DNA of 64,000 nt from Ruania halotolerans (GCF_021049285.1 NZ_CP088017.1:3111380-3175379); one strand, 5' to 3'. Shown: positions 36,301-45,286, counted from the stretch's first letter. The notes: generated by a model from the letters alone, not told the origin. Numbers and translations: made by a program.

Positions 36301-36722
36301 TCAGGATCGATGCCGATGCGCAGGGCGTGATCGGCCACGATCGCCGCGGCGTAGGAGTTGTAGGTGGCGATGCGGGGGCGGTCGGCCACTGTGTCACCGA
36401 TGGTGACCCCGGCCCGTTGCAACCTGCGCAGTCGTGCTCGGATCCGCTGGGAGAGCTCAGCCGCCGCCTTCCGGGTGAAGGTGAGGCCGAGGATCTCCCC
36501 AGGCGCCACGATGCCGTTGGCCACCAGGTACACCACGCGGGCGGCCATCGTCTCAGTCTTGCCGGAACCGGCACCGGCCACCACGAGCATCGGTTCCAAC
36601 CCGGACTCGATCACCGCCTCCTGCTCGGGCGTGGGCGCTGGCTGACCCAGCGTCTCGGCGATCCGCGCTGCGGTCCACTCCACGTCGTTTTCACCTGGAA
36701 CCTCGGTCGGGGCGTGGCTCAC
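33357..36722 (-). CDS. adnB: AdnB-like helicase-nuclease subunit
   Basis: A 1121-residue UvrD-like helicase fused to a RecB-type nuclease. Walker A VVAGAGSGKTETM lies near residue 46, motif II is in VVLLDEYQDTSIAQ, and motif VI is in VALTRARHQLLLTG. The C-terminal nuclease motif is IHIVDWKTGSPP (about residue 1046), where Asp and Lys are catalytic. AdnA and AdnB form the actinobacterial heterodimer that resects double-strand breaks in place of RecBCD. The GTG start overlaps the adnA stop by 4 bp (GTGA), giving balanced synthesis of the two subunits. Confidence 0.92.
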   Translation of the reverse strand: MSHAPTEVPGENDVEWTAARIAETLGQPAPTPEQEAVIESGLEPMLVVAGAGSGKTETMAARVVYLVANGIVAPGEILGLTFTRKAAAELSQRIRARLRRLQRAGVTIGDTVADRPRIATYNSYAAAIVADHALRIGIDPDATLIGDAGRYQLAETVVNTWAETIETPSAVTTVIDAVAALAAELSEHGRTPAEAATVIRDLMRDLEEKEAEPGAKANGPLKAARDVLVSLRTRMQVMAVVAEFARRKRADGVVDFGDQVRIAATVAEQVPDVGAAERSRYRVVLLDEYQDTSIAQVQLLRALFDGGHPVTAVGDPNQAIYGWRGAAAGTLLAFPDVFRAQDERPARTVNLSTAWRNDLAILRAANAVAEPLRTEGVVALRPRPGAAEGAVHARYPETAADEAEVVASFLRRHWHPDTGSAAVLCRRRAQFPTIERAIRAAGLPCQVVGLAGLLATGEVADVRSALQVAHDPARGDALMRLLTGPSVNLGASDLRVLSEWARSQARSWRTAAAPDLRAASGSPAPADVLFSLDQAADDSAERDERAEVLEPVEQASIVEAIDRLPPPTWHTPEGRTLSTPARDRLNRLADQIRLVRSLTHLGIPELVTATEQALDLDIEVLAAVPGSAGHARRHLDAFTAAATDFSRDADAPTLGAFLTYLDVAEDEERGLEVVEAEPDPQAIQVMTVHAAKGLEWDAVVVVGMNVGDFPAFTPPPRPGKPYTGSGWLSGIATLPYPLRGDRASLPELDLAAAATHKDVDQALAEFRLAEGQRLVLEERRLAYVALTRARHQLLLTGSFWGERQSVNRPSPFLEDVVAGGLAQTGGTWPQQSVHETNPAAEEVRTATWPVLTPEVGSSWWQVWAESEAAATEGASDPEAVPHSAGSSGLSEDVQSWWRDAALLLAERDTARDTAVPPPAHLSASAVVALAQDPAGFQRNRRRPVPVRPSVHARRGTRFHAWVEQHFGSRALIDWDSLPGSGDELSGTDPELEELRRRFLASEWAGRSPVDVEADIETPVRGVMIRCRIDAVFADDQGIHIVDWKTGSPPRDPAAVRARQMQLALYRIAWSRLHGTPMTQVRASFFYVSDGATISGDEITEAEIEEVLEAAAGAGVPVDAST

Positions 36723-39700
36723 GATCGTGCCCCCGGATCTGAGCGACCCACCCGTCCTCCGGCCGGCTGCGCCGGGCACGAGTTCTGCACCGGACAGATC
36801 CGGCAGCGCGGGTTCGGTCGCGCCTCGAACACGGCAGCGGCCATCGCGGTCGCGCCCTCGCGCAGTAGCGTCTCGGCCCACTCCGGTTCGGGGTCCTCGG
36901 CGAGTGGACGCTGCTCGCGCTGGGTCACTCCCTTGGTCGGCGCGCCCAGGTAGACGAGAGCGGCACCGCCGGAGGTGCCCTCGCCGAACGCACCGTGCTG
37001 GACGGCCACCTGGTAGCTGCCGAGCTGTGCGTTCCGCTCGGCATCTGCCTTCGAGACTGCGGACTTCCCGGTCTTGAGATCGACGATCCGCACCCCGGTG
37101 CTGGTGTGCTCCACGCGGTCAACGCGGCCACGTAACCGGACCCCGCCAGTGTCCACGTCGAAAGGGATCTCCGCCTCCACCTGCTGCCCGGAGCGTTCGG
37201 CGTTGTACTGGGCGAGTTTGCGCACGATCTCCTCACCGCGCTCGCGTTCCCGCCTGCCGACCCACCCGTCGGAGAGGTCCAACTCATGCCAGCGCTGGTC
37301 GAGGGCTCGCAGTAGCTCGGCTTCGGTGCCATGAGGATGCTCAGCGGCGATCTCGTGGACCAGGTTGCCCAGACTCTGCGCCGTGGAGTCTCCCGGCGTG
37401 CCGCCATGCCGGGTCAACGCCCAGCGTAGCGGGCAGGTGGTGACGTCCTCCAAAGCCGACGGCGAGACCGTCACCACCTCCCCATCGCCCCACAATGGCT
37501 TCTCGGTGCTCGGAGTCAGGAACGTCGGCCACTGCGCCGGCGCCGCCCCGTGCACATCGTGAGCAGCCAGGTGGGCGAGTAGCGCGGTCGCCGATCGGGC
37601 CCGCGTGGCCGTCGCGGCCCGGCCGCCGTCCGGTTCCCCGGTCAGCAGCGGACGGACTTCGGACCGGAGCCGCCCGACCAGCCCACGCAGATCGAGTGGC
37701 GCGGCCACCGGCGTGACCGCGGGTAGTTCGTCCGAGTCCGGGAGCAGCGTCTCCACGAAGATCGAAGGTCGCGCGTCGGTATCCAGCACCGCCGTGACCA
37801 GCAGGTCTCGCCGGGCCCGCGAGCACGCGGAGACGAAGGTGCGTAGCTCTCCCTCGTACACGTCGCGCCTGGCCCGCCGGAACGCATCCTGGTCGGCGGC
37901 TCCGTCACCGCCGGTCGAGGTGACCACGTGCCTGGCCGTCGCGATGTCGGCGAGTTCAGCCGCACCCAGCAGGGAGTCGCGGATGCGAAGGTCAGGCCAC
38001 GTATCGTCTTGCACTCCGGCCACCACCACAACGTCCCACTCTCCACCGGCCGCCCCGGCCGGGGTGTGCACGGCCACGGCATCGCCGGTGGCCCCATGCG
38101 CGGCGAGGGTGTCCGCTGGGAAGTCCTGCGCGGTGAGGTGCTCGAGGAACTTCGCCGGGGACGCGAAGGTGCTCCGGTCCACGAACTGTTCGGCGGCACG
38201 GAACAACGCCATCACAGCGTCCAGGTCGGTGTCTGCCCGGTCCGCGCCCGCCCCGCCGGCAAGCGCCCGGCGCTGCCAGATGCGCGCGAGCCCTGTCGCC
38301 TCCCACAATTCCCAGAGCACCGTCTCCACCGTGGCGTCCGCAGTGGCGAGTTCGTCCCGCGCAGCCGCCAGCACGCGCAGCACGGTCCGCACGCTACGCA
38401 CCACCCGGTCCGGCACGTCCTCGATGCCCGGCGCCGCGGCCCCGTCATGCTCCGCCTCGGCAGCAGAGCCTTCATCGCGCACAGCGGAGGCGAACAATTC
38501 GCCGAGCAGGTCCTCGGAGTGCCGCTCACCACCTCTGCGGCGCTCCGCCTGCCGCAGCGCCCGCCGCAGAGCCCGCACCCCCACGGCGTCCATCCCGCCG
38601 ATGGGTGAGGTGAGCAGTGCCGTCGCATCCAGCGGGGCGACCTCCCCGGTGATGGCGCACTGCAAGGACACCAGCAGCGGCCGCACGGCCGGTTCATCCC
38701 GGAGCGGCCGGTCCGGAGCTGCCATCGCCAGCGGCACACCTGCCGTGCGCAGCCCTCGGCGTACGGCACCGACGAGTGAGCCGGACCGCACCACCACCGC
38801 CATCTGGGACCACGGCACACCGGCATGCACATGCTGTTCACGCAGGTGCCGGGCGATATAGGCCACCTGCTGGGCGTCGGTGGACAGCAGCACGGCACGC
38901 ACCCGCCCCTCGCCCGGCTCGGCCTGTGCGCGCCGTCTCCTCGTTTCAGCCATGGTGGGCAGCGAGGCGGCGAGCGCGCTCACCGCCTCGCGAATCGGCT
39001 CCCGATGACGCCACACACGGTCGAGCACGTGCTCGGTCGCCCCCCAGGCGCCATCCGGGCCGGTCGGCAACGTGGCGGTGTGCAACAACGCCGGTACGCC
39101 CCCGCGGAACTGCTGCACGGCCACGTCCGGATCGCCGAACGCCACCACGTGGGCGCCGTCGCCCGCGAGAGTGTCGAGCAGGCGTGCCGTGGCGAGGGTC
39201 GCGTCCTGGTAGTCGTCGTGCATGACCAGCGACCAGCGCGGGCGGGGCACGTCCGGCACGGTCTCCTCCCAGGTGCGCAGCGCAAGCACAGCCTCGTCGA
39301 CGATCGTGGCCGCGTCATAACGCGCACCCCGGTCCGGTGTCGTCTGACCCAGCGCCATCACCTGGGTGTACTCGGTCAACACGCGCCCGGCGGCACACCA
39401 CTGCGGGCGGCCGTGTCGTTCACCCCAGGCAGTGAGTCCCTCCCCATCCAATCCGGCCTCGGCTGCTCGCATCAACAGGTCGCGCAACTCGTTCCGAAAG
39501 GCACGCAGACCCAACGTCTGGGCACTCACCGACTCCGGCCAATCGATCCGACTGCCCTCGCCTTCGGCGTGCCCGGCGAGGAGTTCGGCGAGCGCCTGGT
39601 CCTGCTCCGGCCCGGTCACCAGCGTCGGAGCCGGCTCACCCAGGTGACTGGCGCGCAGCCGCAGGATCGAGAAGGCGAGCGACGCAGGCGTACGGACCAG

Positions 39701-39985
39701 CACGGAGCCGGTGGTGCGCTGGAGCCGCGCACTCACCTCGTCGCGGACCGCAGCCGCCCGACGGCGAGTGGGCACCAGCAGCACGGCCGCACCGCGGTCC
39801 TGACTCACCCATTCGGTGAAGGTGACCAACGCCGTCGTGGTCTTCCCCGACCCGGCTGCGCCGTGCACCACATGGTGCCCGCCCGCCAGGATCGCGACGC
39901 GCGCTTCCTCGGCAACGCCGCTCAGGCGGGTGAGGTGTTCGTTGGAGGAAGGCACGGACACGATTCCATCATTACCCGCTGACAT
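36719..39985 (-). CDS. adnA: AdnA-like helicase-nuclease subunit with Fe-S nuclease domain
   Basis: A ~1088-residue partner of AdnB. Walker A is in HGAAGSGKTTTAL (about residues 43-55) and a motif II-like stretch is LVMHDDYQDATLA. The C-terminal RecB-like nuclease contains RIVDLKTGKSAVS. Four cysteines (one in TCPLRWALTRH, three in CRICPVQNSC) match the Fe-S cluster that staples such nucleases. Compared with AdnB, motif II has lost the DE pair (DD), consistent with a weaker motor. The start is probably the ATG at 39983-39985; a GTG nine codons downstream is also possible. Confidence 0.9.
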   Translation of the reverse strand: MSAGNDGIVSVPSSNEHLTRLSGVAEEARVAILAGGHHVVHGAAGSGKTTTALVTFTEWVSQDRGAAVLLVPTRRRAAAVRDEVSARLQRTTGSVLVRTPASLAFSILRLRASHLGEPAPTLVTGPEQDQALAELLAGHAEGEGSRIDWPESVSAQTLGLRAFRNELRDLLMRAAEAGLDGEGLTAWGERHGRPQWCAAGRVLTEYTQVMALGQTTPDRGARYDAATIVDEAVLALRTWEETVPDVPRPRWSLVMHDDYQDATLATARLLDTLAGDGAHVVAFGDPDVAVQQFRGGVPALLHTATLPTGPDGAWGATEHVLDRVWRHREPIREAVSALAASLPTMAETRRRRAQAEPGEGRVRAVLLSTDAQQVAYIARHLREQHVHAGVPWSQMAVVVRSGSLVGAVRRGLRTAGVPLAMAAPDRPLRDEPAVRPLLVSLQCAITGEVAPLDATALLTSPIGGMDAVGVRALRRALRQAERRRGGERHSEDLLGELFASAVRDEGSAAEAEHDGAAAPGIEDVPDRVVRSVRTVLRVLAAARDELATADATVETVLWELWEATGLARIWQRRALAGGAGADRADTDLDAVMALFRAAEQFVDRSTFASPAKFLEHLTAQDFPADTLAAHGATGDAVAVHTPAGAAGGEWDVVVVAGVQDDTWPDLRIRDSLLGAAELADIATARHVVTSTGGDGAADQDAFRRARRDVYEGELRTFVSACSRARRDLLVTAVLDTDARPSIFVETLLPDSDELPAVTPVAAPLDLRGLVGRLRSEVRPLLTGEPDGGRAATATRARSATALLAHLAAHDVHGAAPAQWPTFLTPSTEKPLWGDGEVVTVSPSALEDVTTCPLRWALTRHGGTPGDSTAQSLGNLVHEIAAEHPHGTEAELLRALDQRWHELDLSDGWVGRRERERGEEIVRKLAQYNAERSGQQVEAEIPFDVDTGGVRLRGRVDRVEHTSTGVRIVDLKTGKSAVSKADAERNAQLGSYQVAVQHGAFGEGTSGGAALVYLGAPTKGVTQREQRPLAEDPEPEWAETLLREGATAMAAAVFEARPNPRCRICPVQNSCPAQPAGGRVGRSDPGARS

Positions 39986-39989
39986 TCCC

Positions 39990-40886
39990 CTACGGCGCAA
40001 CCCACCCGTTCGGGGTACATCCGTCCAGTGTGATGGTCTGCTGCTGCATCACCGGCGCCTGCGCACCGGGCGCGGGACAGTCCTCGTGCGGGTGGCCGAG
40101 CAGGTGCCCCACCTCGTGAGTGACCAGATACTGCCGGTAGGTCTCGATTCCGGCCTTGTCGAGGAAGGCCTCGGTGCTCTGTGCCCAGCGCACGGCATTC
40201 AGCACGGCGTGCCCCTCCCGGCCGCAGGAGTACTCCCCCACCGTGGGTAGCGGAGCGCACAGCTCATCGGTGAGGTCAGGGGAGGCGAGCACCACGCGGA
40301 AGTCAGCGGCGCCGTCGGTGCGGGAGAATGCCACCGAGCCGTCGTGTCCCCACCCGCGCGGATCGTTGAGTGTGTCCATCACGAACTCGGCGAAGGCCGC
40401 CTCGTCCACGGCAAGTCCACGCTCGACCTCGACGCTCACGCTGATCACGTGGTCAGCGCCGTCAGGAGCTCCGGATTCGCCCTGCACCACATACAGGTCT
40501 CCCGAAGCCGAGTCCTGCACGTCGCGATCCAGTACACCGGCGCGCTGATCGGCACGCTCGGTCGCGGTCAGCTCCGGCTCCTCGGTCTGCTCAGGCTCGT
40601 CGGGCTCGTCGGGCTCGTCGACACTGGTCTGCGCATCGCCGTCGCGATCGCCCGGGTCCGGAGCGTCCGTGCGCATCGGGCCGGCGTCAAGTCCCTCGAC
40701 CGGAGCAGGATCGCGCCCCTGGCCACGGCTTGTCGCCGGCTCTCGTACCGTCAGCGGCTGCGTGACCTGGTCGGGGTCGGGAATAGCGCCAGGGCTGTGA
40801 GCGCTGAACATCCCGGCGAGCAAGACGACCAGGCCCGCAGGCGCGGCAAAGCGCGCCCTCGGTCTCCTGGATTCGCGCGTGCTCAT
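39990..40886 (-). CDS. DUF3152 putative secreted metalloprotease-like protein
   Basis: A 298-residue protein with a basic N terminus and one hydrophobic segment (about residues 12-28, a signal peptide or anchor). An acidic, low-complexity linker follows (about 70-110, Glu/Asp/Pro repeats), then the DUF3152 domain. The motif THEVGHLLGHPHEDC (about 253-267) has the HExxHxxxxxH pattern of zinc peptidases, and the C terminus is CTPNGWVAP. Homologues occur near the Adn genes in other actinobacteria (Rv3207c). The stop lies 4 bp before the adnA start on the same strand. Confidence 0.85.
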   Translation of the reverse strand: MSTRESRRPRARFAAPAGLVVLLAGMFSAHSPGAIPDPDQVTQPLTVREPATSRGQGRDPAPVEGLDAGPMRTDAPDPGDRDGDAQTSVDEPDEPDEPEQTEEPELTATERADQRAGVLDRDVQDSASGDLYVVQGESGAPDGADHVISVSVEVERGLAVDEAAFAEFVMDTLNDPRGWGHDGSVAFSRTDGAADFRVVLASPDLTDELCAPLPTVGEYSCGREGHAVLNAVRWAQSTEAFLDKAGIETYRQYLVTHEVGHLLGHPHEDCPAPGAQAPVMQQQTITLDGCTPNGWVAP

Positions 40887-40977
40887 GAGTCCATGGTGCC
40901 ACCACGAGCAACGTACGATGGCGCCCAGCACCCCAATCACCGGTGGCCTTGACCACCCGCGACATCCGGAGAGACAC

Positions 40978-41220
40978 GTGGAGATCACGATCGGCGTCAA
41001 GCACATCAACCGCGAGCTCACCCTGGAGGTGGGCCAGGAAGCCGACGCGGTGGTCGCCGCAGTGACTGAGGCACTGGCCAAATCCGCCGACGGCGACGCC
41101 GGCTCAGTCCTGGACCTCACCGATGAGAAGGGGCGCCGCGTGGTGGTGCCGGTGGCGTCCCTCGGGTTCGTCGAGATCGGTGCCCAGACGCCGCGACCGG
41201 TGGGCTTCGGCACGCTCTGA
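40978..41220 (+). CDS. DUF3107 small protein
   Basis: An 80-residue protein of the actinobacterial DUF3107 family (an Rv3208A relative). Conserved features are EITIGVKHINRELTLE at the start, DEKGRRVVVPVASLGFVEIG in the middle and a C-terminal VGFGTL. The GTG start has GGAGAG six nucleotides upstream. The function is not established. Confidence 0.9.
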   Translation: MEITIGVKHINRELTLEVGQEADAVVAAVTEALAKSADGDAGSVLDLTDEKGRRVVVPVASLGFVEIGAQTPRPVGFGTL

Positions 41221-41236
41221 ACGAGGCTGGACTGGC

Positions 41237-41956
41237 TCAGGCTGCAAGGCGGCGAGCCAGCCCATCCAGCAGGAGGTCGAGGGTGAACTCGAACTCGGCC
41301 TGCGAATCGCACCAGCCGAGCGGGTCCTCGTCATGGTCGTGGAGTTCGGCCGCCACCATCGCCGTCAGGTGCGGGAGGCGTTCGGCCATCGCTGCGAATT
41401 CAGCCTCGGCGGCCTCCTCGTCGAGGTTTCCTCCTGCGTCAGCGGGACTGAAGAGCTCCTGAGCGAACCCCAGCGCCATACTGCCCAGACTGTGTAGTCC
41501 CTGGTGGGCGAGGTGGTAGGTAAAGCCCCCAGCGATCAGCGTGGCGAGGATCTCCTCGAAATACGGGTAGAGCGGTGCCGGGATCGTCGATCGTGAGCCG
41601 ATCAACCCGGGTGCCCAGGGATGGCGCACCATGACCGTGCGCGCTGTCAGGCACCGCCGCCGGAGGGCCGCGCGCCAGTGATCGGAGTCCGCACGAGCCG
41701 CGTCTGCTGAGGTCGTGCGGCTCGAGCGCCCCGCCTCGATCTCGATCTCGATCTCGCCGACGATGGACTCCACGAGCCCGTCCAGCAGTTCCTCTTTGCC
41801 GCGCACGTGGTGGTAGAGCGACATCGCCTCGACATCCAGCTCTGCCGCCACCCGGCGCATCGTCACCGCCGCAAGCCCCTCCGCATCGGCGACGGTCAGC
41901 GCTGCGCCCAGGACACGATCACGGCTCAGGGGCTGACGCGCTCTCCTCGCTGCCAC
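41237..41956 (-). CDS. TetR-family regulator
   Basis: A 239-residue repressor with an N-terminal helix-turn-helix (about residues 10-60; LAAVTMRRVAAELDVEAMSLYHHV is split over the recognition region) and a TetR_C_1-type ligand domain. SLYHHVRGKEELLDGLVE is typical of the family. It is divergent from a DUF4386 membrane-protein gene, and two copies of a CTTACGCCGTA element lie between them. Confidence 0.88.
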   Translation of the reverse strand: MAARRARQPLSRDRVLGAALTVADAEGLAAVTMRRVAAELDVEAMSLYHHVRGKEELLDGLVESIVGEIEIEIEAGRSSRTTSADAARADSDHWRAALRRRCLTARTVMVRHPWAPGLIGSRSTIPAPLYPYFEEILATLIAGGFTYHLAHQGLHSLGSMALGFAQELFSPADAGGNLDEEAAEAEFAAMAERLPHLTAMVAAELHDHDEDPLGWCDSQAEFEFTLDLLLDGLARRLAA

Positions 41957-42069
41957 TCACCCTCCCCGGATCTCATCTCGCCGATCTCACCTCGCGATCG
42001 CCTCTCGCCGGCGGTTGCCGCCGGCATGATGCTGCCGCACCGGGTGCCACCCGACCACGATGACCATTC

Positions 42070-42109
42070 TTGACCAAGCTTACGCCGTATGGTTACCTTA
42101 CGCCGTAAG
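42070..42109 (+). promoter_or_regulatory. promoter of the DUF4386 gene with two TetR-type operators
   Basis: CTTACGCCGTAT (42079-42090) and CTTACGCCGTAAG (42097-42109) are 18 bp apart. The second is a 13-bp palindrome with 6-bp arms about a central base; the first keeps most of it. A -35-like TTGACC (42070-42075) with a -10-like TTACCT (42093-42098) at 17 bp spacing would be covered by the sites, so the divergent TetR protein likely represses here. Confidence 0.6.
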
Positions 42110-42153
42110 CCTGGCCGAGTCGGCGGCCGGTTCGATCAGCACCTGGAGCACTC

Positions 42154-42897
42154 GTGACCTCGACTGCGGATTCCCGCACCACCACCGTCCCAGCCCCGCG
42201 CACCCATGACGAGCGAGTCCGAACGGCCCGGATCACCGGACTGTGGTACCTCGGCCTCGGCGTGACCGGCATGGTGGGCTTCCTGCTGATCCGCGCGCAG
42301 CTGTTCGTTCCAGCGGATCCGGCAGCCACTCTGGCCAACCTCGGCGAGCAGGCGTCACTCGCTCGACTGGGGGTCGCCCTGGAGATGGGGGTGGTGGTCA
42401 CCCAGACCCTCACCGCATTGTGGTTCTACCGTCTCTTCCGCCGCGTGGATTCCTTCGCCGCCGGCGCCTTGGCGACCTTCGGTCTGTTGAACGCCGTCGC
42501 CATCATGGGCAGCGCCGCCCTCCTTGCCACGGCCGCCGAGGTGGCGGCCGATCCGGCCGGGAGCATCGCCACCGATACCGGGGCTGCCGCCGGAGTGGTC
42601 CAGCTCAGCTACACCATCGCCGACCACTTCTGGGGCGCTGGCACGGCGTTCTTCGGACTCTGGCTGATTCCGATGGGCCGGCTCATCCTGCGCTCCGGCT
42701 GGCTACCCGCTCCGCTGGGCTGGACGCTCCTCGCCGGGGGTGTGGGGTACCTGGTCAGCGCGTTCATCGGGTACCTGTTCCCCGGCGCGGACACGCTGAC
42801 GACCATTCTCACGGTGCCAGCCACCGTAGGGGAGCTCTGGACCCTGAGCTACCTCATCGTCGTCGGCGTGCGGCGTACTGAAACGCCTGCACCCTAG
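42154..42897 (+). CDS. DUF4386 membrane protein
   Basis: A 247-residue protein with six or so hydrophobic segments. The DUF4386 pattern begins RTARITGLWYLGLGVTGMVG, and later stretches such as DHFWGAGTAFFGLWLIPMG and LLAGGVGYLVSAFIGY are typical. The GTG start is preceded by GGAGC six bases away. It is under likely control of the divergent TetR regulator. The function of DUF4386 proteins is unknown. Confidence 0.83.
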   Translation: MTSTADSRTTTVPAPRTHDERVRTARITGLWYLGLGVTGMVGFLLIRAQLFVPADPAATLANLGEQASLARLGVALEMGVVVTQTLTALWFYRLFRRVDSFAAGALATFGLLNAVAIMGSAALLATAAEVAADPAGSIATDTGAAAGVVQLSYTIADHFWGAGTAFFGLWLIPMGRLILRSGWLPAPLGWTLLAGGVGYLVSAFIGYLFPGADTLTTILTVPATVGELWTLSYLIVVGVRRTETPAP

Positions 42898-43109
42898 GGG
42901 CCACACCTGTCATCGAGGAGACAGGCAGTACGATGGGAGTCGTACACGGTTGCCCGGTCGCCCGAACAGGTAGATCACGCGGTACTCGCCGGCACGCTCG
43001 GCACTGACATTCTGCGATCGGCTACCACGACCAGGTGAGACTCGTTGCCCCGCACCGCGTGGCGCAGGCGTGCGACGTGATCCACCATGAAGCGAACAGG
43101 TTCACATCC
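42898..43109 (+). promoter_or_regulatory. 212-bp leader region of the DEAD-box helicase gene
   Basis: No gene is seen here. A stem CCTGTC/GACAGG (42906-42911 with 42920-42925) may end the upstream transcript. A -10-like TACGAT (42929-42934) with CTGTCA at 16 bp is a weak candidate promoter, giving a leader of about 170 nt. The inverted repeat GTACGA/TCGTAC (42928-42945) overlaps it. Long leaders are common for cold-shock RNA helicases, but no known cold-shock motif was recognised. Confidence 0.35.
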
Positions 43110-44720
43110 GTGACAGACAACACTTTGACAGACGACGCCGTCGTGGATCTCAACGACGTCGTGGCCGACACGGTCGAGGCCGGCGATATCGCCGACCCGC
43201 ACGCGGAGGTCACCAAGACATTTGCGGACTTCGGGGTCCGCGAGGACATCGCGGGCGCGCTCAGCGATGTCGGCATCACTCACCCGTTCCCGATCCAGGC
43301 ACTCACCCTTCCGGTGGCGCTGCAGGGTCGCGACATCATCGGCCAGGCCAAGACCGGTACGGGTAAGACGCTCGGATTCGGCGTCCCCCTCCTGGAAGGC
43401 GTGGTGGCTCCCGGTGAGCAGGACTGGGACACGCTGCCGGACGCCGGCAAGCCGCAGGCGCTCGTGGTGGTCCCCACCCGTGAGTTGGCAGTGCAGGTGG
43501 CCGGGGATCTTGCGACGGCGTCCCGTCGCCGCAAGGTCCGCGTGCTGCAGGTCTACGGTGGCCGCGCGTACGAGCCGCAGATCGATGCCCTGACCAACGG
43601 CGTCGAGGTGGTGGTGGGCACACCTGGCCGCATGATCGACCTGCTCAAGCAGCGTCATCTGGATCTGGGCAAGGTCCGCACCGTGGTGCTGGACGAGGCC
43701 GACGAGATGCTCGACCTCGGCTTTCTCCCGGACGTGGAGACGCTCCTCGCCGCCACCCCCGCCACCCGGCACACGATGCTCTTCTCGGCCACGATGCCCG
43801 GCCCGGTGATCGCGATGGCGCGCCGCTACATGAGCCGCCCCACCCACATCCGGGCCAATGACCCTGGCGATGAGGGCGCAACGCTGAAGACCACCCGTCA
43901 ACTGGCCTATCGCGCGCATGCGATGGACAAGGTGGAAATGCTCGCCCGCATCCTGCAGGCCGAGGGCCGCGGCTTGACGATCGTGTTCGCACGGACCAAG
44001 CGCACCTGCGCCAAGGTCTCGGACGAGCTGAACGACCGCGGGTTCGCCGCCGCCGCCATCCACGGAGACCTCGGCCAGGGCGCCCGCGAGCAGGCCCTGC
44101 GTGCGTTCCGCAACGGCAAGGTGGACGTTCTGGTCGCCACCGATGTGGCCGCCCGCGGGATCGACATCGATGACGTCACCCACGTGGTGAACTATCAGTG
44201 CCCGGAGGACGACAAGGCCTACGTGCACCGGATCGGGCGCACCGGTCGAGCCGGCAATACAGGTACTGCGATCACCTTCGTGGACTGGGACGACATGCCC
44301 AAGTGGAGCCTGATCGACCGCACCCTGGAGTTGAACATCGGCGAGCCCGCCGAGACCTACTCCTCGTCCCCGCACCTGTACTCCGACCTGAGTATCCCCG
44401 AGGGCACCAAGGGCAGGCTGCCGCGGTCGGCGCGGACCCGTGCCGGACTGGGAGCTGAGAATGTCGAGGACCTCGGTGAGACCGGCAACTCGGCCGGGAA
44501 GAGCCGTGGCAGCAGCGGGCACGGCGGCGGTCGCGATCGTCGTGACGGTGAGGGCCGGGCTGCTCGTGGCGGCCGTGGCGGACGAGATGGTCACTCCGAC
44601 GGCGGGGGCGAGGGCCGTCGTCGAGCAAGGCGTGGCAGCAGCGGCCACAACGAGAACAGCTCGGAGCGTTCCGGCGGTCGGCGGCGGCGGCGTACCCGTG
44701 GCGGAGGCACCACCGAATAG
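43110..44720 (+). CDS. DEAD-box ATP-dependent RNA helicase
   Basis: A 536-residue RNA helicase. Q-motif region FADFGVREDIAGAL; motif I AKTGTGKT (about residues 81-88); Ia PTRELAVQ; II DEAD in VLDEADEMLDLGF; III SAT in LFSATMPG; VI HRIGRTGRAG. The last ~90 residues are Arg/Gly-rich (RGG-like runs such as RGGRGGRDG), a usual RNA-binding tail. The GTG in VTDNTLTDDAV is chosen; there is no strong Shine-Dalgarno sequence. Likely role in RNA unwinding, ribosome assembly or cold adaptation. Confidence 0.93.
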   Translation: MTDNTLTDDAVVDLNDVVADTVEAGDIADPHAEVTKTFADFGVREDIAGALSDVGITHPFPIQALTLPVALQGRDIIGQAKTGTGKTLGFGVPLLEGVVAPGEQDWDTLPDAGKPQALVVVPTRELAVQVAGDLATASRRRKVRVLQVYGGRAYEPQIDALTNGVEVVVGTPGRMIDLLKQRHLDLGKVRTVVLDEADEMLDLGFLPDVETLLAATPATRHTMLFSATMPGPVIAMARRYMSRPTHIRANDPGDEGATLKTTRQLAYRAHAMDKVEMLARILQAEGRGLTIVFARTKRTCAKVSDELNDRGFAAAAIHGDLGQGAREQALRAFRNGKVDVLVATDVAARGIDIDDVTHVVNYQCPEDDKAYVHRIGRTGRAGNTGTAITFVDWDDMPKWSLIDRTLELNIGEPAETYSSSPHLYSDLSIPEGTKGRLPRSARTRAGLGAENVEDLGETGNSAGKSRGSSGHGGGRDRRDGEGRAARGGRGGRDGHSDGGGEGRRRARRGSSGHNENSSERSGGRRRRRTRGGGTTE

Positions 44721-44740
44721 GACCCGCGATCTCACCACCG

Positions 44741-45274
44741 GTGCCCGTGCTCACGTGTGGCCACGGGCGTCTCGACGGCGAGCAACTCGGATCGTTGCTG
44801 GCGGACGCGGGCGTGGAATGCCTCATCGATGTCCGGCGCTTCCCCGGGAGCCGCCGCAACGCCGCCGCTGCGAGTGGGGCCATTGAGGCTCTGACAACCG
44901 GGCTGGGGATCTCCTACCGTTGGGACTCGCGATTGGGCGGTCGCCGCCGACTCAGTGCCGCCGACGATGCCGCGTCACCGGACTCCTGGTGGAAGGTCGC
45001 CGCCTTCCGCGCGTATGCCGGTTGGACCCGCAGCGAGGAGTGTCGAGCCGGACTCCTCGATCTGGTGGCGGCAGCGCAGGGGAATCGCACGGCGATCATG
45101 TGCTCCGAGGCCGTCTGGTGGCGGTGTCACCGCCGGCTCATCAGCGACGTCCTGGTTCTGGAGCACGAGCTGCCGGTCCAGCACCTGATGCACGACGGCC
45201 GCCTGACGGAGCATCGCCCCAGCGACGGAGCTCGGGTCGGCTCCGACGGGCGCGTGTTGTGGGACGCGGTCTAG
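44741..45274 (+). CDS. DUF488 family protein
   Basis: A 177-residue protein with the DUF488 pattern: LIDVRRFPGSRRN near residues 28-40 and AIMCSEAVWWRCHRRLISDVL near 118-138, with the conserved Cys and Arg. The family is uncharacterised. GTG codons at 44741 and 44747 are both possible starts; no clear ribosome-binding site is seen. It lies 20 bp after the helicase stop. Confidence 0.85.
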   Translation: MPVLTCGHGRLDGEQLGSLLADAGVECLIDVRRFPGSRRNAAAASGAIEALTTGLGISYRWDSRLGGRRRLSAADDAASPDSWWKVAAFRAYAGWTRSEECRAGLLDLVAAAQGNRTAIMCSEAVWWRCHRRLISDVLVLEHELPVQHLMHDGRLTEHRPSDGARVGSDGRVLWDAV

Positions 45275-45286
45275 CCGTCGTTGCGG

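Noticed and set aside
40550-40630. Short direct repeats (GTCGGGCTCGTC type) suggesting a repeat array
   Set aside because: They encode the acidic low-complexity linker of the DUF3152 protein and are not CRISPR-like (no spacers).
42975-44738. A 587-codon frame antisense to the DEAD-box helicase
   Set aside because: The sense strand carries all helicase motifs; the antisense product has no recognisable domain.
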